This document shows, piece after piece, positions 11,801-24,700 of a stretch of 64,000 nt of DNA. A model generated the notes under the pieces. That model saw only the letters and a list, made by a program, of their open reading frames with translations. It had not been told where the DNA came from and ran no database searches. The stretch is from contig OY992837.1 in assembly GCA_963921425.1 (NCBI GenBank), forward strand, positions 13,923,896-13,987,895, given 5' to 3'. This stretch comes from Dryas octopetala (taxonomy: Eukaryota > Streptophyta > Magnoliopsida > Rosales > Rosaceae). A program made the position numbers and the translations under genes. Position 1 is the stretch's first letter. Every line of letters starts with the position of its first letter.

Positions 11801-12758
11801 CAGAACAAGGTTTTAGGAAACAGCAGCACTCTAACCCGAAAATATAGAAAAGAAAGAACTGCCCCTAAACTATACAGAATACACATATACACCAACAATC
11901 AAATTTTTAACCTTGGATATACACATATACCAAAACTAAAAACCATGCACATTAATGTAATATAATTATACCCTGTGACAATCAACTATGTCGCAAATCA
12001 CAATAGACATAATAAATCCTTCTTTTTCTTCAGCTACTAGTGCAATGGAGCATTTAGTACTTCAAACATTCAGATCAAACCTATATTAAAATCCCATCCT
12101 CTCTGAATGCTCATAAAATTGTTTGTTAGAGGAGTTGAAACTAGAGATTGATTGGATTCCAAGTGTTACCTCTTGATCTGCTAGTAAAATATCATCCAGA
12201 ACAGGACCATTAGTATGAACATCCTGATTCCTGATCATGGTACTGCTCCATTTTGGTAATCCGACATTCTGAAATTAAAAGGAGAAGTTATACCACAGGA
12301 AAAAATTAGGTCAAGAATATTAACTGCAAAGAGTAGGAAAATAATGTATTATTCAGCTACATACTGAGAGAATATAACTGAGATCAAGATGCTGTGTTTT
12401 CATTAGAGATATATCTCGTGATCTTAATAAATCTGTCCGTCCAATTACATCGTCTAACTTCTCATATCCCAACTGTGCCAACATGCCTCTTACCTGGGAA
12501 AATTAATTTTAGAAAAAAAAAAAAAAACAATATTACATATGTATATTTGAAGATGAACCTTGAAAGGCTCAAGCATATAGGTGGTTAAAAAGTACCAACT
12601 GTAAACTAAGTAAAATCAAACTGTGGATGATTAAATGAAAGCACTAATCCTGTCATACATTAAAAAAGCAGACAGAAGGTTACCTCCTCAGCAACATATA
12701 AGAAAAAGTTGACAAGATCACCAGGCACTCCAGGAAATCGAGCACGCAGTTCTTCTCT
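8838..12758 (-). CDS. GLU1: GLU1 exons 25-33: C-terminal GXGXG beta-helix domain and stop
   Basis: Exons: 25, 12684-12758; 26, 12365-12493; 27, 12170-12268; 28, 11221-11363; 29, 11022-11115; 30, 10327-10565 ([33 protein letters not shown]); 31, 10158-10236; 32, 9216-9299; 33, 8838-8999 with the TAG stop at 8838-8840 after LQSA. Exon 26 ends at CTCTCA before GTATGT. Exon 30 begins after an AAG-AG doublet; the in-phase choice gives [11 protein letters not shown] where related proteins have glycine-rich GKGxxGGE, a small local difference. Confidence 0.94.
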
Positions 12759-15700
12759 CTGAAGATAAATAGCAAGAACGGAATAACAAAATGCAACCAC
12801 AAACTCCGTTAGAAAGAAAAAAGATGAAACAATAACAAAATGGAATTGGGTAAACATACTCCCAACTAAGAATTTTTTTTTTCCTCATAATGTGGCTGTT
12901 GATGTTGCTTGCCATGTGTATTGCTCAAACCCACCCCAGGCATATGTCACATGTAGCACAAAACGAAACCAAATGGCAAGCCACATGGTGTGCCATGTAA
13001 AAACTGGAAGTGTATCATTACTCTGGACAAAATACAAAAGAAAAATAGTCTTGATACCTGACTGGCTACACCAACAGGACAATTATTTGTGTGGCAAATG
13101 CGGGCCATAACACATCCAGTAGCAATCATTGCCACAGAACCAAACCCATACTCATCGGCACCAATCACTGCAGCCATTAGGACATCAACTCCACTTTTGA
13201 AGCCGCCATCAACTCTAAGAACGACTCGTTCTCTAAGTCCGTTTTCAATGAGTGTCTGTAAAAAATTTCCATTAACCAAATAGCCCTTAAAGCATCTTTA
13301 AAGAACATCATTTCCAAGCAGCAGTAACCACTATTTAGTTTTTAAGTTCAATCGAATCACCTGGTGTGTTTCTGTGAGTCCTAGTTCCCAGGGACCACCA
13401 GCATGCTTAATGGAACTTATAGGACTGGCTCCAGTTCCACCATCATGCCCTGATATCTGCATAGTATAATAAAGAGTTTATTGTTCACGCGAAAAAGAAA
13501 AAGACCAAAAAGAGATTAGTCACAACTTCTGAAAGTTTCTTCCCCATTGCACTGATTATTGGACTATGCAAGTACATGCTTAATATAACCAAGACATTAT
13601 CAAGAAAATTATATCAATAAATTTTTGAACGTGAAAACAGATGCACCCAATGAAAAAAACCATGAATACGTAGTTTAATATTACATGACCTAAAAGGCAG
13701 AACAAAAAGTAGGCATATATTAATACCTTATGCGAGATTTCCATAAATTATAAAAAAAGAAAAAAACAAGGATAACTTATTAATCTTTTGGGATATTTTA
13801 TCCCTTTTATTCTAGTAGCAACCTCTTATAGCAGAAGGCCTTTTTCTTATTTGGCAATTTTTATGGTAGTCTTATGACCTCAATCACCAGAAAAGAACAA
13901 AAGTATGTAGCGATATCCAGTTTAATCAAATGATCAGTAATTGAATCCTTCACAACTGAGAAAGTGCTTGAGAAAAACGTTATATTATTTCCTAATGTTA
14001 TTTATCTATTAATAACAAGTAACAAACATTGTTTATTAAAAAATTATATGTTATCCTAGGGTGAATTAACCTTGAAGTAGAAAGAAAAGCCAGCTGATAA
14101 TCAAAGGACACTCCATGTACTTCTCTTTCAAAATGACCAAAATATGATATCATGGAACCAGACAGAATAAACCCGAAGCTGCTCCTTAAGGTTGTCTGTT
14201 AATATGGGGGCCATGTGCATATTCAATCCAATGCTTTACTATAGGATCAAATTGTGAACGCAACAACTGTCTTCTTATCATGTAAATGCCAAAAACCTTG
14301 TTACACTAATGGTATCAATGTGACTAGTTTAAAAATGTGCTCTGATGATAGGTATTGCATGACAACTTAATAAACTGCTTTGAACCTAGGAGAGAGCAGA
14401 AAAGGCAGAGGAAGGTTTTTTTTTTCTTTTCTTTCTAAAAAGAAAAATGAATACCATTTAGCAAAAGAAAGTGATCCTGATGGCACAAAGTATTCTCTTC
14501 CTAGTTACACACAAAAATGAATTCATCAGAATTGATAGATGCAGAAAGAGCACAGAGAAGGTGAAACACCAAAATATATCATCCTACTCAGTACATAAAG
14601 ATTTATTTATTTTTAATGAGTAATATACTCAGTACATATAGATGATATGTCAAGAATAAGTACCTGTATGACATCAGCATTACCCTTTGCAACTCCAGAA
14701 GCAACAGTTCCGATTCCAGCTTCTGCCACAAGTTTTACTGACACCTTAGCTTTAGGGTTCACCTATTCATTCAGTGGACATTGGTCTCTATTTATCAGCA
14801 ATCTGTAGATATCTCAGTAGAAATTAAACACACCCAGTTTACATCAAATAATCACCTGATGAAGGTCAAAGATCAATTGGGCAAGATCTTCAATAGAATA
14901 AATGTCATGGTGTGGAGGTGGAGATATAAGTGGAACCCCAGGTTTGGAATTTCTCAACCTTGCAATATATGCACTAACTTTTTTACCAGGCAATTGGCCA
15001 CCTTCACCAGGCTTCGCACCTTGTGCAATTTTGATTTCAAGCTGATCGGCATTGACCAAGAAGGTTGGAGTGACACCAAAACGTCCTGAAGCAACCTGAA
15101 GATGTCGTAATTTCTTGTGATGCATTGCTTATTGGAATTGCATAATCAACTACTATTTCAATAACAATTATATAGAAACGCACACCCTGCTAATTTATGA
15201 TTGAAAGTTGACCACTTTTGACTTATCTTCTCAAATATTTTCCTATCTGTTCAAATAAAATTGGGTGCCGCTATTCGGACCCAACTTTTTTATCTGTAGC
15301 CCCAACACACTTTTTACACCCACCTTCAATTTAAAAAGTTTAAAAACTTATTAGTACACCCAACATTTTTTCCAAAAATACCCTTACTAAAACCCAACAA
15401 ACAAACTTAACCTATTCCTGCTCTTTATAACCAACAACAATACCTCACCACCCATCAACCATTGCCCTCTACATCAAAAAATTTATTTTTGGACTGCAAT
15501 AGTTTGAATCCTAGTTATTTAATGTTGAACTTGAACACAAAAGGGAGAGTTTTGAAAAAAAAAAAAAAAAATTTCGGATTTTGTTCGGCACTAGTTAACT
15601 AAACAAGTATAAGGATGTTCGGCGGCAAACAACCGAAGGGGAAAAGAATGTTCGGCGACACACAACCAAACAGGTAGAAGGATGTTCGGTTAGCAACCAC

Positions 15701-18700
15701 CGAACACCTTTTTTCTATATTTGTTAGAGGTGTTCAATAGTCTATGGCCGAAGGACAACACTATGTAGGGTGCTTTATCACCGAATGACTCATAACGTGT
15801 TCGGCTCTAGTGTGTCGAACATGTTGCAATTTTAGTTTTTGAAAATAAGCACTTGGTCTATTAAAACTCAAAAGAATGATGAAAATACTTCATTTAAAGA
15901 CTCCCAAACCACAATTTAACCATCCATTCGTCAATATTAAACTTGTTTGCATCAATATGGAGAGTGTTATAGTGTGTTTACGGTTTTGATAGAGAATTGA
16001 GTGACGATGTGAGTAGAGAATTGATGTTGGGTATTAAGAAATGTTGGGTATACTTTCAAGTTAATTTAATTAAATTTTAATTAAATTTTGAAGTCCTTGA
16101 AGGTCAATTTACATTAGGGTAGAATTGAAAATTATATTTTTATTATAGTGTTGGGGATAGAAATAAAAAAAAATGGGTCCGAATAGCGGCAGCCAATAAA
16201 AATTAGCAAATAAGAGGAAGATCCTTGTATTCCAATACTAATGAATAGAGTACATAGGTGTTTCTATAGAACACCAGTACATCAATTGTCCTATTATTAT
16301 GCTCTAGAAATCAGCCTTTAATCATGCTAACAGACAAGAGGAAACCTAACAAATTAGCCTTGAATTAAGCAAATCTAACAGGCTGTAAAGTGTAAACAGC
16401 TATATTGCCAACACTATATATTGGAACAAGGTAGTAACAGCTGTATGGAAAAAGTTCCATAATGGATTGCTTAAAGAGATGCACAAGGGAATCCATCTTA
16501 AGTTTAAGAAAAAGTTCAATGTGGTGACCTGCTTGATAGCACTTGTAGCAGTATCTCCATTTTGAAGACCTTTGAGATGTGGAAGGGTTGGAGAGTACCC
16601 ATCAACGACATCGGTAAGTGGTTTCCAGCGAATAGGATCCTGAACAATGACCACACAATATTAATTTCCAAAATACAATCATCATTGAAACAATGAGTTG
16701 ATGGACCAAAACGATACACTAAAAAAAAAAACTGGTGGATTCTTACCTCACCACCTTCTCCAGAATTTGATTTCCCACCTATTCTATTCATTGCAATGGC
16801 TATAGCCTCATGAGTTTCTCTTGAAATAGCTCCAAGTGACATCCCACCAGTGCAGAACCGTTCAACAATGGATACAGCAGGTTCAACCTTTCCCACAGGA
16901 ATTGGAGCACGATCACTTTTGAACTCGATAAGATCGCGAAGAACCTAAGGTTAAATTAACAAGGTAAACATCAATATCAAATGATAATCAAATTCTGAAG
17001 TTTTCCTCTAAAAATCTGTAATGAATTATCGGAAAAGCCATAGAAGAAAGAAATATATGTTTGAGCACTCACATTCACAGGTCGGTTAGCTAAATGCTGC
17101 TGATAAACTGAAAAAGCACTTTCATTTTTTTGGCGAACAGCTTTGTGGAGCAATTTTGACATCTCTGGGTTGTTTCCATGATACTCACCTAATAATTAAC
17201 AAATAAATAAGGAGTAGTCTTCAGGACTTCAGGCAGATAAAAAATTGATCAACAAAATCAAGCTAATGACATCAAGTATGAAAGGATTTGAAGAAAAGAT
17301 AAATGCTCTGAGTTCGAAATAATTTGCATTTGGCAAAACTAAAGCCAGCATATCTATTAGCTTCTACCTGTAGTGCTTGCTGAAACTTCAAACAGGTTTA
17401 ATTACCAAAATTTTGCAATTGATTTATTCATATAATTCTACACTTATAATGAGGTACAGTCACAATTCCTCGAAGAAATCAACATGTTTGATAAGAACAG
17501 TTACCTCCTGGTCTGAATTGTATAAATCCAAAATTTTCTAGTCTTTTAGCTGTATCCTCAGAGAAAGCCTTCACCCAGAAGGACAAAGTCTCCCTTGCCA
17601 GCTGTGGAAAAAAAAAAAAATCGAAAAGTGAAATCACTGGATATGTAAGTCAGAAGAGTGATAATTTAAACACAATGTTGTTAAGAAAGTCTCCTGCCAA
17701 CAACCCAAGATTGGCTGCACACTTGGATTCAATTATTGTATGTTCTTTATCTACCACGTGGAGCAAATGGAATGCCAATTTTTTTAAAGCAGAAATTCCC
17801 TTCCAGTTAAACTCCTTTGGAAGATAATAAAATTCATCATAATAAATCAAACCTATACAAGTACATAACCCCTAATTACAGATAGCACTTTTAACAGGTC
17901 TTCTTTTTCTCAAGTTCAAAACTTTTTTTTTTTTTTTTCCTGAGAAGAAACAAAACTTTTATTGCTATGCACAACATATCAGTGGACAAGAGATCCACTT
18001 CAAGTTCAAAATAAATGATTGTCTGAGAAATTCATGCTTTAAAAATACAACCTGAGTGCATACTCACAGTAGCTAAGGTTTAAAATTTTATTTTTACACC
18101 GCTGATGCTCTTTTAATTCTTCTAAGTGCATTATATTATCATTCAGACATGAAGTATAAAGTTAAACACTCGGACCCGATTAAAAAAAAAAAAAAAATGA
18201 GCCAAAGTAAAAAAATACATGATATGTGGATGAGTCATTACAGTGCAATTTGAATTAAATATTTAAAACCTAATTTTATTGATCAACATTTTACTGAAAT
18301 ATACATTTTATATAATCCAAACATCGATATATATAATATTTATGTGCATGATGATGGTAGTGTTGTTCAATATGCAACCAAAATTTTCAACTTTTCCACA
18401 ATTCTTACCTCATCAAAAGTTAATCCACCAATACTTGATATACTTCCACAAAATGCAAGATCAACAACTTCCTTGCCTAATCCATAAATCTCAAAAATCT
18501 GTGCACCGCAATAACTATGTACAGGAAAGTGGTAAAATTGCCAGTTAGCCAGATACGAGTAATAAACCTAGAGTAGTATGATTGTAAACTACTTAATTAA
18601 AGAAAAAAAAATGCTAAAAATGACTTGGAGCGAATGAAAATAAAAAAATAAAAATTCAGAATTCATACCTTCAAATGAAGATAAAAAAAAATAAAAAATA

Positions 18701-21700
18701 TTTAAAAATAACAAATCAGAATTTGTACCTTGAAAGCAACGAAATGCCCATTTTGGAAAGAATTTTAAGAAGACCAGCCGTAACAGCCTAAAATAGTGAG
18801 GAGCAATCAGTTTCTGAGTATAATTTATTCAAAATGTGCAACAGACAAGCAGTAAACTTTGTCCATCATAATTAAAGTGTATTGAGAAAGGCAAGAAAGA
18901 ACATATTAAGAGAAAAAGAAACTATTCCCAACATAATTTACATTAACAACATGGCTAAGTATGGGCTGCAAAAGTTATTGCATATATCATTATCCATGTA
19001 AAGCGGGCATTATAAATTTCATTGGAAACAGATGATATGAGACTAGGACGATCATGAACATTTTCAGATGATAAAAGCTTTATAGAGAAGAGTACCAAGT
19101 ACAGACAAATTGTTATGCAAATCAATAGAAATACATCTACTTTGAACATGAATGCTTCCTAAGAATTTAAGAATACGTGGAGGAAAACAATGACAACAAA
19201 CAATTAATTAGATATAAATATAATGCAAGTAAACTGGAATCTCTTCCACATTCTCTCCAATAACATCACATGTTGAAATCACCGTTACAATTCTATTAGA
19301 GATCATCTGATATGAAAACACAAGAACAAAACTTTGATTTAAGAGTTATCTCAATTCTCCAACTGCTTTTACTTTCAGCAAGATAATTCAACAAAACCAC
19401 CAGGGGCACAGCCCACTACACAGGAAGTATACAAAAGAAATCCCACCCAAAACAATTAAAAGTTAGAGTAGAATATAATTACCTTAATATGATCTGCTGC
19501 CCTATGCAAAGTAAACAACCAACAACACAAACAAAGGCTTCACTTGAACTACAAATATACTTCTCAAAAATTTTACTTCTTATACTACTGTACTGACCTT
19601 GCAGAAGTTCTTTTGAGCCTGTTCAATCGTTACAGTAGGCATCTTCCCGTTCCGCATTAAATTTACTGTTTTATTACTCAGACGCCACTGCCGACACGTC
19701 TCCAATGCCAAGTATGGGCACACAGCACTGAATAGATCATTAAAATGTGTAATGTTATGCATTTTGAGAATGAAATGGTTAAAACGTTAAGGTAATCAAG
19801 TAGAATTACAAATCTTGCCAAATTCACACAGTGAACTTAAGGAATGGAAGCAGTGACAACAAGATGAGAAGAGAAAAGTTGATTGAAATATATGAAATAC
19901 CAGACAAGCTATAATGGATGAATTATGGAGATCCTTAAAAACATAATAGATCCTTGCTTTATATGTTTTCTTAAAATATGGATTAGTCGCCAACACAGTT
20001 ATTAGGAAAATTTCCCACATCTGTAACCGGTGCACTATAATGTGTTTTATGTTTATGGTACAAACTTTTATGATAGTCAAGATGTAATGTAAATTAATAA
20101 TATGGTATAGTCTAATGTAAATTAATAATATGGTATAGTCTTGAGGTGGTGTTACTAAGATGAAGAAAATGTTTCAAGACATCAGTAATCTCATTTTTAC
20201 ACAAAGACGAGCAACTCAGACTAATTGGCATTAGACGCAGTATAAAAGTACACAACACTTTAATGACAATTACTTTAAATGTTAATCAGCATAAAAACAG
20301 CAAAGAAGAAAGAAACAAAGACACCAAAGTGTTCTTTCAGAAATAATTCACATGAAGGAAAATTGACCTTGCACCATATCCAATCAAACATGCAAACTGA
20401 TGAGTGCTAAAGCACTGAGCAGTATCTACTATTATAGAAGCCGACATTCGCAAGCCATTTTGAATAAGATGTTGATGAACAGCACCAACAGCAAGAAGAA
20501 TTGGAATTGCAGGGCGAGTTGCTTCCTGAAGTAAAGAGGAGAAAAAATAAAAGAGCATCACTGAATTGTTAAAAATTTTATCATCCACGGAAAGAAATGC
20601 CAATCTGCTAAAAGAAAAAGAAATAAGCAGGCACAATAATAAAAGCCTATTTGTTTGTAAAATTTTTGCATTCAACGAGCTATTCAACCTTATCATGTCT
20701 TAGACAATAGAACAATTGATACTTTTGACCACTTGGTTTGACATTTCAAGCAAGACTACCAAATGACAGCTCTTTTCATTGTGGGCAAGAAGACCAAAGT
20801 CATGTGGGGATGTTTCCTATTGACTGTGCTTTAAGTGTTTTTGAAGATAATGCAGGTGAAGGGATTAAGGAGTTGTGGGAAGAAGTTCGATTTTGGTCAG
20901 CACTTTGGGCATCTGTTTTTACAGAATTTAGGGGTTTTTCTTTCTCAAATTTATGGCCAGATTGGCAAGCTTCTGTTACCTGTTGTAGGGTCATTATGTA
21001 TTAGAACAGATAAGCTTCTTGTTTCCTATTTTGTCTTGGCTTTTCCTGTAGTGGACCTCTTGTTCACTGTTTTTGTACTTTGTAACCTTATTGTTTATCA
21101 GCAATAAAATTTTCTATTCCTCAAACAAAACAAAAAAAAGACAGCTAGGTCTTACACCCTACAAACAAAAATTAATGGAGCAAAGTGCTGGGGAAAAAAA
21201 TATTAACAAATAAAAAATAAAAAAAGGCTTTAGTGCAATCGTCCTCCGGAAAGAGGATACTCAAATAGTTGCTCTCTAATGAACATATTATCAATCAAAA
21301 TCTCAATTTATTCTCACCATACAGGAAAGATGTCACATCGAGTTCAAACTAGTTGAAGTTGAGCAAAGAACAAGTTTTACATGAATATATAAAGAGGCTA
21401 AATTGAATCATTACCAGTTCATCAGACCGGTCAGACAGCACAAGCAATTGGCAACCATTTCGAACAGCTTCATCAGCAGCTTCACAAAGCTTATATAGCG
21501 TCTTTTCCAAGGAACCATCAACCCCCTTACGTATATCAAAAAATGTAGGTAAAACTTGGGGTCTCAAATGAGCATCCTTTAGCAACAACTCAAGTTCCCC
21601 TTCATTCAGTACAGGACTAGACAAGATAACCTGCCAAAACACTTAACTAATTTTAATTCTTGAGATCTATGTTAAAAAAAATAATACATAATTTTCATTT

Positions 21701-24700
21701 CAAGAATATTATAGTTGCCATCAAGTATAACCGAGGGTGGGTGGTACAATCTAACAAACCTGCGATGCATTTTCAGGTCGAACCTCCAAAATATTACGAC
21801 GCTTTCCAATGTTGACTTCAAGAGACATCACCAACCCTTCTCTAAGAGGATCAATGGCTGGATTTGTAACCTGAAAAGAAAAATGAGTAACCAATGGGAA
21901 AACAAACAAATATGAAATTGACATCACTATAACATCAGAAAACTCTAATGAAAAAATAATAAATAAGTACAACACCAAAAACCAAAGTGTATGTAACTTC
22001 AATGGATTTACAGAGGAGACATAAAAAGGCTGGCATATAAAATAAAAAAGACAGCTCATATTACAAAGGAGAGTGTTATCAGAATAGGTAAGGTAGGAAG
22101 CTGCTTACAAGTTCAAATAAAATGGTAAGTAAATTAACAGACCTGTGCAAAGCGTTGCTTGAAATAGTCATAAAGCATATGCGGCTTCTGAGATAATATT
22201 GCCAATGGAATATCATCTCCCATGCAAAATGTAGGCTCCTTCCCTTGTGCAGCCATAGTCTCAATAACCATTTGGACATCCTCACTGGAGTAGCCAAATG
22301 CCCTGCTCCCATGAAAGTACAAAATATACAATCCTTATTCAAGAAAGTGATTATGTGATAAGTTGATAACCATATTCAAATTAAAACCTTAGCCATCACA
22401 TAATACTGGAGACAACAATCAAATAGACCCAGTCAAATCATGTAAAACAGTCAGCCTGAATAAGTAGACACCAAAAGATACTTTAGCTTCAGTTCCTAGA
22501 AATTAAAACTAAATATTTGCTCTGAAGTTTCGATGCACAATTATTCAATGTAATTTTTTTAAATACGAAACTTACTTTCATTAAATGAAAATAAATGAGT
22601 ACATTACAGTGAACAAGATGTCCACTATCCTAATATATCCTAGATAACAAGCTCAAAGCTGTTAGAAAAGCCAGCAAAGAGAATACATCAATGTAGCATA
22701 GTCAACAAGAGCCAGGCTCTAAGACAAAATTGCCTTCCAATTAGATGTAAAGACACAAAAAGAGAAGTCCCTGAATTCTAGAGAGAGTGACACCCATAAT
22801 AATGCCCAAAACCAGACTCTCTCCTACAAATTATCCACTTCCCCCCTAACATCATAAAATATCCTTCTATATCTTCCCATCCAAACTACCCAAAAGCCAA
22901 CCATCACAGAACACCTCCCCAACACCCCACCCCTCTTCTTCCCTCCAAAAAACTGATATCTCTCAGGCAGCAAAGCAGCACAAGAAGCCAGAATCAACCA
23001 ACTCAACCCACCCTCCCTAAACAGCCTACAGCATAAAGGTAACGCAATTGGTCAATGTAGAAGCAGATGGTCCAAACTTTTAGCCCCAGTTCTACACATA
23101 ACACACCAATGAGGAGATAGACAAAAAGGTCATCTCCTCTTAACCACATCACAAGTATTCAACCTTCCATGAGCAATAATCCAAGCTAGCACCCATACCA
23201 TGGGAGATACTTTAGCCTTCCAGATTACATGAGGGGGAAAACGAGAAAAAGAAGAATTATCCATTAACTCCCTTGAAAATGACTTGCATAAAAATACCCT
23301 AGAAGACTTTAACCTCCAGATTCTCTCATCCTCCCCATGAGGGACCAACAATATCTAATTGAGACAACCTGTATAGACGAGGAAAAAGAGTGCAGAAAGC
23401 TGTTTCCCCAACCGAACACTCTTCTCAAAACCTCACCCTTTCCCCACTGCCCATTCCCCACCCCAAACCGACAATAAGAAGAAATTGAATGAAGGCCTTG
23501 AGAAATATCTTTTCAAGGGCATCGACTCGAGCATCCAATCACAATGTTGGAATCCCAACCATTCACATGTAGCCCATATTTGCTTTTGATCAGAGCATAC
23601 TAAAGAAGTTACAGTTATCAGCAAAAAAGTACACATACTATAGCAATTAAGTAGGATCATCATTCATCTGCACTATTCCAGCCGAATAGCATGACTATAA
23701 TAGCGATAAGAAAGAAACAAATGCACTTCTATGAGAGTGCTAACATATCTTGACATTTACAAATAGCAAATGAAATAGAAGACTCACTGTTGCCGCCTTA
23801 GTATTGCATCATTGTCCGCAACTGTGGCTGAAAGGAAGTTCACAGCCTTTAAGGATCGCATGTTTTCCTGGACCCACTTTCCATATGGATTTGACAAGGC
23901 TACTCGCTTTTTAACTTCTGTGTTCTCATAAACCTGGAATAGAAAAAAAGCAAATGCATCAACCTCTGTATGCTCAGGTTGAAACATGAGCGTAAAGGAA
24001 CTTTATCTATGCAACATGTATTCACTTAAAAGATTTGAAAGAAGAAATTGGTGTAGCTAAACCGGTCAGTCAAGGACTTCTTAAGCCACTTAAAATGCAA
24101 TATCAAAACACCCTGTCCTGATATTCTTAAAAGTACCCCACTTTCAATAACTGAGTGTCTAGTGCATTTGCCAAGAGAAAACATATCATGCCCCACTTAA
24201 CTGCATATCAACCTCAAACATCATTGAGCATAACAATCCAGCTCAACCTGGGAAGTGTTCAGAAAATACTTGAGACAACTCAGTTTACAACACAGAGGAC
24301 AAGATGTCCTCTGAAGGAAAACACAATCCTATAACCAGCATCTACCTAGAACAAAAGCAACTACAATATATATCAAAGACATCAACTGAAGGCTAAAAAC
24401 ACAATCCTATAAGTTAATAACCGGAATCTACCTACAACAAAAGCACTGCAATATATATCGAAGACATCAACTAGGCATTAAGAAACAACAACATTCCAAT
24501 CTGGAAAAATAACAGAAAATGAAATCTCCCTAAACTCTGATGACAGCAATGCCCAGAGAGAAGCCCGAAAAACAAACCCTATCCCACAATTAATCCTCCT
24601 CCTCACCTTCACATCCTCGAATATCCTTCTATTTCCTTTCTAGCCAAACAGCCATTACCTCACATATTTCCAACACCAGCCCCCTGTTTCTTCCTGCAGA

